64,000 bases of DNA from Anaeramoeba flamelloides (Eukaryota > Metamonada > Anaeramoebidae): NCBI GenBank assembly GCA_027625915.1, contig JANTQA010000047.1, positions 10,168,001 through 10,232,000 of the forward strand. Reading direction: 5' to 3'. Of this stretch, positions 49,158 through 61,125 are shown one piece after another (the stretch's first letter is position 1; each line of letters begins with the position of its first letter). Under the pieces are notes generated by a model. The model saw nothing but the letters and a program-made list of their open reading frames with translations. It was not told where the DNA came from and did not search any database. Both the position numbers and the translations under genes were made by a program.

Positions 49158-51539
49158 ATAAAATTACAAATTATTAAATTTGAGTTTTAATGGTTAATTT
49201 ATAATTGATCATTTAAATTTATTTTATTTTTTTTAAAATAACTATGGATCGGGAAATTTATTATTATTGTAATAATAATCTGTAATATGTTTTTTTTTAA
49301 AAAATTTTATTACCGTATGTTCAAATTGCTATTTCTTTAACAATTATTTTCTTTATTTAAAAGATTTTTATAGATAAAATTGTTTTTAGACATTCAATAC
49401 AAGATTAAATATTATAAATAGGACTTAAATTTGTTGTTTTTAAAATGTGATGATGATAATATTTCAAAACTTCACTTTTTTAAAACAATTTTCTTAATTT
49501 TTTTTTTTTTGCTTTTTACTTTTTCTGAAAAACTTATTTTTTTTTTTATTATTGAAACACTTGTTTTGATTATATTTTTAACTATGATTCGAATATTATT
49601 TCTATTAATTTATTATTGTGCTGTTATATGTTTAAACATTATTTTTACGATTACTAGCAAAATATTTTTTACAATATAACATTTTTTTTATTTGAAAAAT
49701 TTTCAATTTTAAACCTTGATCTTTTTCCTTCTTTTATTTATTATTATTATTACGTGTTTATTTATTCATAATATATTTTATTTTTTTTTGTATAAATTTA
49801 TTTTTATTTTTATTATTATTTGTTTTTTTTCATATTAAATAAATAAATATTTTAATTTTTATTCAAAATTATTATTTTCTGATTAAAGCAGTGCGAGGAG
49901 TATAAAAACCCAATACCTAAATTTTTTTAACATTTTTTTACAATTGATTTTCATTGAACCCCAAGCAATAGTTTGTTAACATTTGTCTTGAGTTGATTAT
50001 TATTAAATTATATTTCTAAAATGATCTCAAAATATCAATTTCAAAAGTAGGACAACTTTCTTTGAGACTGTACTACTTACTCCCAATTTATTCTTTGATT
50101 AATTATAAAATAATTATCCAATGAAATTGGTATTTTATTTTACTTGAGAATATTTTTTTTCCACACTCATCTTGTCAATTAAGAACTACCTTTGAGTAGA
50201 TTTTTTTATATTGTAGATAGATAGAAAATTTTTTAATATTTGAAAGTCTCACAAATTTTTCTTTGGTTAGATCAGTACTAAAATAAAAAAGTTTTTTTTT
50301 CTTTATTTTTATTAGTTTTATTATTTTTATGGAGGAACGATGATTCAATTAAATACCCCCTGTTTACCTTTAAAGAGTAAGATTGTATTCAAATTTTTTT
50401 ATCCATGAATAAATTTAGACAAGATTATGACATATTAGATAGTCAAAAATAGGATAGTAAAAGAAAAAGAAAGTTTTGTTTTTTTTGGTTCTTATCGAAA
50501 GCCAAACATTTGATTTATATAGTGGTGTTGTCAAAAAGTATTTTTGGTTTGAATAAATATCTTATGCAAATTTTAAAAATAACAAGACACTGTGCAAAAA
50601 ACTTTGGGTTGTTTTTTTCTGATTCTGTTGAGACACTAATTTTTTGATTTCGTTTTGTAGCTCTATTTTTTGAAAAGTGGGTTATTTCATTTTTGGCAAA
50701 TTTTTCAGTTTTTTTTTTTTTTTTTGTTTATATAAGGAAAAATATTTCATTTTTATGGATTTTTATGGTAAAAAAAGAATTAAAATTTAACCAAGTTATA
50801 CTTGTGTGGGTAAATTTCAAGTAAAAAAAATGAAACAATAGTTTCTAATTTTTTTATTAGAAAATTTTTTGAATAATTTTTTTTTCTCAATTTGTAGTCT
50901 GTTCTCAAATAAAAACGGAATCTATAAATTTACCTTCATACCGAGTAAAGTAAATATTTGTTTTTTTTTTTATAATTATAATGATTATTATTGGATTTAG
51001 TGAATATTTTTAAGGGGTGATTTAATTGAATTTAAATATTTCAGATTTACATACATTTTTTAAAAAATATAACATGAAATAAATAAAATAGGAGGCAAAA
51101 TAAAAAAAAATTAGATACTTTGATCTTTAAATAAAATTCTCAAGAAATAATTTATTTTATCTCAAAGGTTGAAAAAGTTTAACTATAAATTATGATTTGT
51201 TAATTACTTTAGGTCTTGATTTTTTATTCTTCTATAAACATATAGAAAATATACTAAAAAAGTAGAAAAAGAAATAAAAAAATAACCTTATTTACTTTTA
51301 ATATAACAAATATCAAAATTTTTTTATTTGAATTGTCAACTAACCTCATTTTAGATGATTATTATATCTGGAAAAAAATATATATTCCTTATTTAACTCC
51401 ATATTTTGTTTACTTTCATTTTAAATTAATCTTATCAAATTTATAAATGGGGGGGGGGGGGGGGGGGGTATATAGTTAGATAAGTGATACTCTAAATTAT
51501 TAAATAATAAACGAGACAAGAATGAAAATATTTGAATAC

Positions 51540-52331
51540 GGGTGTTTGAAATATTCCCGAAAATACCCGAAAATCGAAAATACCCGAAAATTTTTTAACC
51601 ACTAAAAAACACTTTTTGAACAACTCCGAAGAAACTCTAGTGCCAATATACTCAGTTTAACGGTAAAATAACAATTTGACTTTCAGACAAAATATTTTTT
51701 TTGTATTTTTTACTTTAAACTACTCTAAAGAGGTTTTGGTACCTTTTGAGTATATTTGAGTGATTGTTGGTACTTATTGGGTTACGGTAAGTGCCTATGG
51801 GTATTCCAGGGTATTGGTATGGGTTGTGTTAGGTTTGGTATGGGGTGTGTTTGTATATTTTGGTTAAACCACTTCCTTTTATGGAATGGAAAGTTAAAAA
51901 AAGTTTGGCTTGGGTAACCTTGTGAAGGGTATGTGTATGTGTTTTATGATTAGATATTACTTGGTTATTTTTGGATTGTATTTAAGATTACAAAATTATG
52001 GATAATCATACACAATTAGAAATTTTCTTAACCAGTGCACATTCTCTCAATTGGTTAATACCATTTCAGAATGATCAGTAATGTTAATCATTCAAGATAA
52101 CAATCTCTTTCACACAAAATAGCTTTAATACAATTCCAAAAAATTTAATTTTTTGAATTTTGATATTTTCAGAAAAAAATTTTTTTTCCAAATTAAAATT
52201 CCAAATATACCTTTAAATTGAGTATATTGGCACCAGGGTTTCTTAGAAGTTGTTCAAAAAGTGTTTTTTCGTCGTTAAAAAAATTTCGGTTATTTTCGAT
52301 TTTCGGGTATTTTCGGGAATATTTGATAGAT
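51540..52331. mobile_element. Non-autonomous Mutator-like element (792 bp) with long arms and 11 bp target duplication
   Basis: Inverted arms of about 125 bp: the left arm has AAATATTCCCGAAAATACCC, AAAACACTTTTTGAACAACT and TGCCAATATACTCA. The right arm (about 52205-52328) is its complement with about 10% differences. The direct repeat TATTTGAATAC flanks it (51529-51539 and 52332-52342). Long arms and a 9-11 bp duplication are typical of MULEs. The interior is GT-rich (near 51760-51950) with no transposase frame. Confidence 0.7.
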
Positions 52332-53203
52332 TATTTGAATACTTGTCTGTTTTCTGATATTTTTCTTAATTGAACTTATTTCATTTTTTTATAATAAAAA
52401 TTAATCATTAGAAGTAAGTATATTTTCAAAATGGTCTATTTTATGGTATGATTTTTTCATGTATTTTCATTTTTAGTTGTAATAAATCCAATTTTTTGTA
52501 TGTTTTAATATCTTTTTTTATATTTGGGTATTTTTTTTATTTCCACAAATATTTTTATAATTAAACAAAAAATAAAAAAAAATTTGAAAATTCATTTTAA
52601 AAACTTTCAAAATTTTAAATTGTAGAAACACTATTAAAATGTTTTTATTTTACAGACTTTTTTTTTTTTTTGATAATCAATTACATTTTGTATTGAGAGT
52701 GTAAGAATAAAGATTTTTGATTTTTTTATAATTGGAGATAATTTATCATTTTAACTTTTTGAAATTAATATTAATATCTTTTGAAAAAAAATAACTACTT
52801 TAAAAAATCATTAATTTGATAATAAATAAAGTCCTTTCATATTATTAACTAATATTTTTTTAATAAATATTTTAGGATATCCTTAGTACTATATAAAATA
52901 ATTTTAATTTCAATTTTTATAAAAATTAATATAATTTTTTTTATCTTCGGGAAAAAATTAAAAAATATTATTAAATTAAGTTGGTTTTGTTAAAAAAAAA
53001 ATGAAATTTCAATAAATAGGATGAATTTTTTAAAAAAGTAACTTTTAGAAATTATTTTTCAAAAATAATTCAAAAAAAAAAAGTTATCAAAATTAAAAAT
53101 GAGAAAAATATGAAAAGAGGATCTGTTTAATTAATAGAAGTTGTAAAATGAAAACAAGAAAATAACAATTAAAAATTTTATTTTAATATTTTTTGTTATT
53201 CTA

Positions 53204-53400
53204 CAGTCAGTTTCACTTTTAAGGCACAAACTTTCAACGAAATTTAAGGCACAAAAAAATCTCAAATTAAAGCACATTTTTTGGAAATTGTTTTTTTTAC
53301 AATTTATTTTACTAGAATTTGAATTTTGTGCCTTAATTTGAGATTTTTTTTATGCCTTAAATTTCGTAGAAAGTTTGTGTCTTAAAAGTGAAACTGACTG
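53204..53400. mobile_element. Family B MITE, copy 5 (197 bp, near-intact arms)
   Basis: CAGTCAGTTTCACTTTTAAG at the left and its complement at the right end, followed by GGCACAAACTTTCAACGAAA against TTTCGTAGAAAGTTTGTGTC. TA at 53202-53203 and 53401-53402. The best family representative. Confidence 0.8.
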
Positions 53401-54764
53401 TACTTAATGAAGTTATTTCAATTTTTGTTTATTTTATTATTGTCGGTGTTGTTGCTTTTTTTAGTAGCTATTAGAGTGGGATTATGTGCTTCAAGTTGAT
53501 TTATTATTTTAATTGTTATTATTAGTTTTATTATTAATATCGTTGCTCTTTCTATTATTTTTAGTTTTGTTGTTGCTAGTACACTGACAACTTTTTTGGA
53601 AATTGTAAGAAAAAAAATGTAAAAATTCATAAATTTTTCTGTTTCTTTCCTTAAAAAGAAATAAAAATATTTTGGAAAATTGAAAACACAAAAGAAATAA
53701 TCAAGGTGATTCCAACAACATATAAAAGATTAATTTTGTAAACACGCCCATCTATTACCTCAGTTTTCTGATCTCAAATTAATAGTCAAGGTCATCCTTT
53801 TTTATTACAGTAAAAAAAAATAATTTGTCTGTTTTCTCAATCAGAATTGAAAAAATTATTACTGTTTTAAACAGCAAAACTCGACTTAATTAAAATCTCT
53901 AAAAGTCCCTAAAAGAGTGACAAAAACACAAAAAATAATCAAAAAAAAGTAATAGGTCTCTAAAACTATTCAGTTACGTTGGTTCTTATAATTAAAAGGT
54001 TAATCAGAATAATTCTTTTTTCATTATATTAAAAATTTCATCGGTAAAATAATGTTTTCTCAAAGGTTATAACCTCTGTTTCAAAATATAATCCGTGCTT
54101 TATTTTCTTCTTTGTTCCAATGCAACATCCAATCTCCCAAGATCAGTTAGTATACATAAGTTCAAATCAATTTTGAAGGTAAAAACCATAATTTATTCAG
54201 TAATTTTGAAATTATAAATACAATTTGTTCTGAATTTTTATTTTTTTTTTGTTTTTTTTGATAATAAAAAATATACTCTAATTTTGTGGAAAATTTTTCA
54301 ATCTGATCTTTCATTTTTTGAATTTCTTTTTAAATAATAGAACTTTAAGAAACCATTACCAGATGAAATTTGGGTTTATTATCAATTCCTTTGATCGGTA
54401 CAAGTATAGGTGTTCTATAACAACCTAACATACTTTTTATTTTGAAACTCGGATTAAACTTTTGTGTAGACATTATTTTTATATTAAAACTTTTGAAAAA
54501 TTTCCGTCTTTAAAGGAAAAGTAAAAAATTAGACTTTAAAAGAATGATTTGCAAAATTCTGAAGAAATTAAAAGTACAAAGATAAACCTAATTCAACTAT
54601 TTTCAAATAAGACACCAAGGATAATTTTCGTTAGAAAATAAATTACCCTTTTCATTTTTTTGCTTTTCTTATCAAAAAAGAAAAAAAGAAAAATACAAAA
54701 TAATCAAAAAAGAAAGTTCACACATCGTCCCATATTCTAACTAAATAAAGTTAACAAAACTAAA

Positions 54765-57700
54765 ATGTTTAAAAACAACAAAATCTCAGCAAAAGTCGAC
54801 ATCGTAATTGGTACCTTGTCTAGCATAAAACAAAAAAACCGAACTGTTTTTATCAAATGGACCCGAGGGAAGCATAGTGACAAGACCCAAAATTCATTAC
54901 TTGATAAATATGGTTGTACAACATTTAATCAGGAGTTCAGCATTCCGTGCACATTATTTGTCGAAAAAAAAACAAAAAAAATCAAAAGAAAAAAAATCAG
55001 TTTTTCGATCATTTTAGAAAAAGAAAACAACAAGAAGCTTTCAAGCAAACTGAAAAGCGGATCCCGAAAGGAAATAAAGATAGGCAAAATTGAAATCGAT
55101 GTCACAAAAAGGTTCGAATTTGGATCAACAAAAAACAAACCCTTAGTCTTGGAATACCCTTTAAATTTAAAAAACAGAACTAGCCATTTGAGGGTTCCCA
55201 CATTAACGATTGCGTCTCGTATTGATTTGAATGGGAACAAAAAAAGAAATAAGAAAAAAAAAAAAAACCAATCAAAAGAGCAAAAAGAAAAAGAAATTCT
55301 GCCGTTATTAAAGTCCACATATGTCTTAAGAAAATTTGAAGAGTTTGAAATGTTGAATAGAAAAACATTAAAGCCTGTTTCAGAAACAGAGGACTATACT
55401 GAAATTACAGCAAAAACAGAGTTCCGAACAGATTCAGAAGAGGAAGAAAAAAGAATAAAGAGGAGACAAAGAAAAGATTTTTTAAACCAAAATAATAATG
55501 ACCAAGATTTTAAAGAATCTTCTCAGGACTTTTCTTCATACAGATCAACTGAAGAGAAGTCTGAGAACGAAGAAAAAGAAAAAGGCTTGAGTAACCTTAG
55601 TAGTTACAGTAACGAGGAAAAGCAAGATTCCCCAATTTCCAATGAAAAACCAAATAATCAAAATGAAAATTTAACATTTAAGAAAACATTGAAGAAAATT
55701 GATCAAGATCAAGAAAATGAAAGAAAAAAGGAAGAGAATGATAATGGTAATGATAATGACAATGATAGACATTTAAATATGAAGAATGAGAAACCATATA
55801 AAAATTCAGTGAGTGGATGGAATAAAACAAGAGTAAGAAAAAAAAATTCAATGTTCGAATTAGATGAAGAGGAAAAAGAATTAATTGAATCCTTTAGTAA
55901 AAAAAGAAAAGAGAAATTAAAAAAACAAGAAGAAGTACAAAAAAAAGAAAAAGAAAAAGAACAAGAAAAAGAAGAAAAAAAGAAGGAAAAAAAATCTTCC
56001 AGTCTTAGAATATCACATGATCATTCAGTTGATCAAAAGGATAATAAAAAAAAAAAATCCAAAAAAAGTAATCAAGAAAAAAATACAAACAATGGTAATA
56101 ATAAGAATGATGATTCATCTGATTTTAGTGGAAACGATACATTTTCAAACAGTAGTGGCAGTGGTACTGAAACAGATAGTTCATTTTCAAGTGAAAATGA
56201 ATCTAATCATGGACTAGGTTTAGGAATGTTTCTTGACAATACACCTGATAAAAAGAAAAAAAAAGAGGAGGAAGAAGAAGAAGAAGAAGAAGAAGAAGAA
56301 GAAAAAAAAAAAGAAGTGGATCAGCCCAATGAACAAGATAAAAACGAGGAAGAAAAAAAAGAAAAGGAACAAAAAGAAAAGGAACAAAAAGAAAAAGAAA
56401 AAAGAGAAAAAGAAAAAAAAGAAAAAGAAAAAAGAGAAAAAGAGAAAAAAGAAAAGGAACAAAAAGAAAAAGAAAAAAGAGAAAAAGAAAAAAGAGAAAA
56501 AGAGAAAAGAGAAAAAGAAAAAAGAGAAAAGGAAAAAGAACAAAAAGAAAAGGAAAAAAGAGAAAAAGAAAAAAGAGAAAAGGAAAAAAGAAAAAAAGAA
56601 AAAGAACAAAAGGAACAAAAGGAAAATAAGAATCTGTATAATAAAAGATCAAAATCTGGGGAATTAATTTCTCCAAGGCAATCTCCAAGTAATTCAAAAA
56701 AGAAAAAAAATCTACGAATTCATAAAAATAAAAAATTTACCCCAAAAAAACAAAATTCAAATAAAAAACATACATCTCAGAAAAAGCAAAACCCAAGCAA
56801 TTTTGAATCTAAAAAAAAAAAAAACAATACTAATAAAAGCAATCGATCAAAAACGCCAACAGAACCCCTTGATAATGAAATTATTTCAAATACCAATTCG
56901 AAGGATCTAATTATTAATGAACAAAAAAATGTCCTGAAAAACCGAGATGAAGAAATTGAAAATTTAAAAAAATCGTTACAGTATTCAAAATTAATTAAAT
57001 TAGAAAATTGGTTAATTGAAAGAATATTATTTTTTTCAGAATCGATCTATTCAAATGGATATCCATTGCCAAGCTGTATATTAATGAAATGTTTTTTAAA
57101 TTGGGACGCATTCCAACCGAATCCATTGATATTAAATTCCAATTTCCAATTGAGCCAAATTCAAACTGAAAATTTTCTGTCAGTTTATTTGAATTCAATT
57201 AATTTATTAATCCAGGTCAATAGAAATAAAGTCGAAAATTTATATTGGCTATTATCTAATTTGGTTTTTATGGTTAAATTGATAAATGAAATATTCCCAA
57301 AGGAATTAAGCAAGGCGATCAAATTAAAAAGGGAATTAAAATCATTTAAAAAACGTGCCAAGAAGAATAACGGTTTAACCGAGGGGTATCATAAAAAAAT
57401 AGTTATAAATAAAGAACAAAAGGAATTAAAGATATTGAAATTTAAAAAAAAAATTAATCTAGAGATTACAAATATATTCCAATTAATTTTTACAAATGTT
57501 TTTAAATCATTAAAACCTTATTTAATAAAAACTTTTTTAATTTATCAAAAGTCATCATTTTCAAGAAAATCTACAAGGAAGAACAAAAAAAAAGACAAGG
57601 AAAAAAAAGATCCTTCATTACAGATTAAAAAGATCTTCGAGAATTTAATCCAATCAATTAATAATAATTATTTGCCAAAGGAATTTATTCAAATCTTTTT

Positions 57701-58292
57701 CAAGCAAATTGTTTATGCGATAGATGTCACTTTAATAAATGAACTCTTCCGTCAAAAGAAATATTGCACTTGTGGAAACGGGTTCCAAATCAAATTAAAA
57801 ATTACTCAATTTGAAGAGCTATTAAATAAATTCCGTTTTAATAAAAAAAAATTGTCTTTGAAATTACATAGAATTAAGCAGGCTTCACAATGCCTCGCAA
57901 TGAATAAAGTTCTTATCGAAAACTCAAACGAAAATTATCAAGCATGTTCTGATATTGCACCTGATCTTAATTTAACACAAATACAACAATTACTGAAAAA
58001 TCTTTCCATTGACGAATTCGACCCACAAATAATTACAGAATCACAATACCAAAAATTTGATGATTTTATTGCTAATTATAAAAAGAATTCCTTAAAAAAT
58101 AACAATAACAATAACAATTCAAATTTCAATTTAGAATTCGATATTACCTATTTTTTCAACATCGAAATTAATTACGATAAAATAAATATTTCAAATTGGG
58201 ATAGGGTACCAGTGTCTATCATTTTAAAATCTAAAGAAGAATTCTATTTTTTAAAAAAGTCTCTCGATGAAATATTGAAAAATAAAAAATAA
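54765..58292 (+). CDS. NT-type C2 + charged helix + DIL (dilute) domain protein
   Basis: Single-exon gene of 1,175 residues. Residues about 5-155 resemble the NT-type C2 domain of EEIG1/EHBP1 proteins (VDIVIGTLSSIKQKNRTVFI, TFNQEFSIPCTLF, KIGKIEIDVTKRF), thought to bind membranes. A disordered acidic/Ser segment follows (200-480), then about 125 residues of almost only E, K, R and Q (495-620), likely a single alpha-helix or coiled coil. Residues about 745-1100 match the dilute globular tail: LPSCILMKCFLNWDAF, LYWLLSNLVFMVKLINEIFP, IDVTLINELFRQKKYCTCGN and LNLTQIQQLLKNL, as in myosin V and afadin. There is no myosin motor. A membrane- or cargo-linking adaptor is the likely role (inference). 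It starts at ATG 54765 shortly after an A-rich tract and stops at TAA 58290-58292. It lies downstream of SIN3 and converges on the Gα gene. Confidence 0.82.
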   Translation: MFKNNKISAKVDIVIGTLSSIKQKNRTVFIKWTRGKHSDKTQNSLLDKYGCTTFNQEFSIPCTLFVEKKTKKIKRKKISFSIILEKENNKKLSSKLKSGSRKEIKIGKIEIDVTKRFEFGSTKNKPLVLEYPLNLKNRTSHLRVPTLTIASRIDLNGNKKRNKKKKKNQSKEQKEKEILPLLKSTYVLRKFEEFEMLNRKTLKPVSETEDYTEITAKTEFRTDSEEEEKRIKRRQRKDFLNQNNNDQDFKESSQDFSSYRSTEEKSENEEKEKGLSNLSSYSNEEKQDSPISNEKPNNQNENLTFKKTLKKIDQDQENERKKEENDNGNDNDNDRHLNMKNEKPYKNSVSGWNKTRVRKKNSMFELDEEEKELIESFSKKRKEKLKKQEEVQKKEKEKEQEKEEKKKEKKSSSLRISHDHSVDQKDNKKKKSKKSNQEKNTNNGNNKNDDSSDFSGNDTFSNSSGSGTETDSSFSSENESNHGLGLGMFLDNTPDKKKKKEEEEEEEEEEEEEKKKEVDQPNEQDKNEEEKKEKEQKEKEQKEKEKREKEKKEKEKREKEKKEKEQKEKEKREKEKREKEKREKEKREKEKEQKEKEKREKEKREKEKRKKEKEQKEQKENKNLYNKRSKSGELISPRQSPSNSKKKKNLRIHKNKKFTPKKQNSNKKHTSQKKQNPSNFESKKKKNNTNKSNRSKTPTEPLDNEIISNTNSKDLIINEQKNVLKNRDEEIENLKKSLQYSKLIKLENWLIERILFFSESIYSNGYPLPSCILMKCFLNWDAFQPNPLILNSNFQLSQIQTENFLSVYLNSINLLIQVNRNKVENLYWLLSNLVFMVKLINEIFPKELSKAIKLKRELKSFKKRAKKNNGLTEGYHKKIVINKEQKELKILKFKKKINLEITNIFQLIFTNVFKSLKPYLIKTFLIYQKSSFSRKSTRKNKKKDKEKKDPSLQIKKIFENLIQSINNNYLPKEFIQIFFKQIVYAIDVTLINELFRQKKYCTCGNGFQIKLKITQFEELLNKFRFNKKKLSLKLHRIKQASQCLAMNKVLIENSNENYQACSDIAPDLNLTQIQQLLKNLSIDEFDPQIITESQYQKFDDFIANYKKNSLKNNNNNNNSNFNLEFDITYFFNIEINYDKINISNWDRVPVSIILKSKEEFYFLKKSLDEILKNKK
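56248..56625 (+). repeat. Purine-only coding tract (Glu/Lys/Arg/Gln repeats)
   Basis: Imperfect tandem repeats of GAA/AAA/AGA/CAA codons giving units such as EKEQK and EKEKR. The strand asymmetry is extreme (nearly all purine on plus), so all other frames are open but meaningless. Confidence 0.85.
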
Positions 58293-59374
58293 TATTATTA
58301 ATTTAATATCAATTTTTTTTTTTTTTTTTTTATCTGATATTTTTTTTATTTTTTTATTTTATTTTTTATTATTGATTTGTTTGGTTTTGTTGTGATCATT
58401 ATTCTTTAATAAAATAAAGAATAAACCACTCTATTTTTCTTTTCTTTTTTTTTTTATTTAAATCTGTTTGTATGAAATTAAATACAGACAAAAGAATACA
58501 AATTAAACTTCATGGCATATTCCCTATATCTGTTTCTTATCACAAAAATTTAAATTATTATTCAATTGTTTTCTTTTCAAAATTTTTTATTATTGATCTA
58601 TTATTTACAAATATAATTACTTTTTCAAATTTTTTGTAAAGTTTAATTGTGATAAAAGTAATGAAAAAAAGAAATTTGGTCAACATCTAAATTTTGAAAC
58701 TTGGAAAATAAAATGCAATTAATTATTCTATTTGTAAAAAGAACTAAAGAAAACTGAGCGGAATCTTTAATTTTTCAATTTTTGAACAATTTTATATTTT
58801 GATTAAATTTATGGTTTTGTTAAATTTTTCGGTTTGTTAAATAAAGATCTGTTTTTAAATCGAACTTTCAAAACACCGATAGAGTGAACCAAAATTATAT
58901 AATTTAGTTCGGTTTTCATTTTTAAAAATATATTATTATTTAATATCAGAGAAGGGAAATTTTCTTTTTTAAATAAACTTGTTGAAATTGAAAATCAAAA
59001 AAAAATTAATAAAAGTAAATTTTAAATGGTTTCTTGCTCCACCTAAATCGGAGATGGGTTCAACCAGAATTTAGAATGAATTCCATGTATTTATGCTATT
59101 TATTATTTCTTGACCTAAAAGTGGTTTTTATAAATTTGTATAAAAATTCTTTTATCAAATAGTTTTGTAGAATTAATCATAAAAAATATAAATTAGACGA
59201 AAGATTAAGGGGGGGGGCGAATGAACTATTCAAAATACAATAAAAAGTAAAAAAATATATTACATTTGATTGTTGGATTGTGTAAATTACACTTATGATA
59301 CATACAAACTTCGATTTATCTTACAGAAAATTAATCCGAAACAGATAGCTTTATCAATTATTTATTTATTTATA

Positions 59375-59586
59375 CAGTTATTTTTAATATACAAACTTTC
59401 AACAAAATTCAAGGTACAGAAAAATATTAAATTCAGGAACCACATTCAAATTCTAGTAAAATACAATTTTATAAAATAATTTGTGTAAAAAAAAAATTAC
59501 AAAAGATGTGCTTTAATTGGAGTTTTTTTTTTTTTTTGTATTTCAATTTCTTCGGAAGTATGGAGCCTTAAAAGTGGAAATGACTG
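59375..59586. mobile_element. Family B MITE, copy 6 (decayed)
   Basis: The left TA (59373-59374) is followed by CAGTTATTTTTAATATACAA and ACTTTCAACAAAATTCAAGG. The right arm CTTAAAAGTGGAAATGACTG matches the consensus well, but the following TA is TG. Confidence 0.55.
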
Positions 59587-60220
59587 TGATAAATAGTGAC
59601 AATTCAACAAAATTAACCCCAATTTGAATGAAATTCTAGACTTGTTATAAGAGTTTTTTATTCTAACTTTCTTATAGATAAATTTCACATTTATTAATTT
59701 TGTAAATATTTCCACTTTAATGTGAATTTAAACTTTATTTTATTGGGGTTTTGTTTTTGGGGTTTATTTAAAAGTATTAAACTATAATTTTCATATAAGA
59801 AAAATTGCCATAAATAATTATTGGTATTTGTTGTTCTAATTTTATTTTCAGATTTTAAGCAGAAGTACAATTATATTGAAATTTTGATTTAATACAAAGT
59901 AATATCTTTTTTAAGTAGCTTGTAAATAATCAGTTTATCCAAAGTTTTAAAATTGATTTATAAATTGATTAGATTTGGAATGCTAATAATTCTTTTAGAA
60001 TGTTTATTATTACAAAATCTTTTTTCAAGTGTTAATGGGTTTCATAGGATAATATCATATAAGTTTGGCTTTTTTTTTTAATTTTTGTTTTTAGTTGGAA
60101 AAATTATCAATTTGATAATAAAATTGAAAATTAGAAAAAAATAATTGGTAACTTTCTTGGATTTTTCTGTTTTTTTTTTTTTTTGTTGAAATATCTAGGT
60201 TTCCAGTTGTGATTATATGG

Positions 60221-60323
<103 letters not shown>

Positions 60324-60929
60324 ACTTACAATAGATCTAATAAAAAATCCCTTGGGTGTTCATAAAATCATCATAATTAGTAAAAGGGTCTTATTAAGTT
60401 AAGTTGTTTTTATTTTTTAAATTATTTATTTTTGGCTTTAATTCTTTAATTTCTTTTTTTTTTCATCGGGGTATCAAAAACTTACACTTTTTTTGTATTC
60501 GCGGTACTTCCAGTAAGAAAATATATAAATTATCAATTATATTTTTTTGTTTTTTTGGTTTTTAATAACTTAAAAAAATTGTATTTTTCATATAGAAAAT
60601 AAGAATATCGATCAAAACTTTATTCAAAAAATTAAAATATGCAGATAATTCTCCATTATTTTGATTTTAGGTATTTTTTTCGTTTAAATCTAATTTTTTT
60701 TGGTTGTTTCAAGATTTTTTATAAGATTTGCAATTTTTTCAGTTGTTATATAAATTTAATGAATTTTTAATATAAAATTTGGCAATTATACTTTACACTA
60801 TTTCAAATAAATTAACTAAACTTATCAGAGTGGCTTTGAATATTTGAGAATTTGTCTTGATAAAAAAACATTTATAATTGAAAATTAAAGAAAAAAAATG
60901 AATAATTTGATTAGATAAAATATATATTA

Positions 60930-61125
60930 CAGTCAGTTCCACTTTTGCGAGACCATACTTTCAAAGAAATTGAAATACCAAAAAAAACCTCAAATTAAGG
61001 TACAAAATTTTGAATTTTTTTTTTACAAATTATTTTATTAGAATCTGAATTTTGTGCCTTAATTTGAGATTTTTATTGTGCCTTAATTTTTGTTGAAGTT
61101 TTTGCCTTAAAAGTGGAACTGGCTT
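60930..61125. mobile_element. Family B MITE, copy 7
   Basis: Arms CAGTCAGTTCCACTTTTGCG and CTTAAAAGTGGAACTGGCTT; TA at 60928-60929 and 61126-61127. The inner CCTCAAATTAAGGTAC and TTAATTTGAGATTTTTATTG blocks match copies 4 and 5. Confidence 0.7.

Larger units (their letters stand above)
49158..54764. other. Intergenic region between SIN3 and the C2-DIL gene
   Basis: About 5.6 kb. It contains a 20 bp G run (51449-51468), a Mutator-like non-autonomous element (51540-52331) and a family B MITE (53204-53400). The open stretch at 49431-49679 is hydrophobic, T-rich and unconvincing. Otherwise only AT-rich DNA (49158-51448, 52343-53201, 53403-54700). Confidence 0.65.

Noticed and set aside
49431-49679. 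Small membrane protein gene
   Set aside because: The frame starts without ATG and its hydrophobicity is the direct result of T-rich DNA.
51449-51468. G-quadruplex or telomere-like tract
   Set aside because: A single run of about 20 G without spaced G-blocks or telomeric repeat units; more likely a homopolymer of uncertain length.
56203-56697. Hydrophobic frames antisense to the charged tract of the C2-DIL gene
   Set aside because: The complement of purine-only coding repeats always reads as F/L/S-rich; these are shadows. The same holds opposite the K/E tracts of Furry and the RGS gene.
59270-59479. Short plus-strand open frame
   Set aside because: Overlaps family B copy 6 and ends in its body; not a gene.
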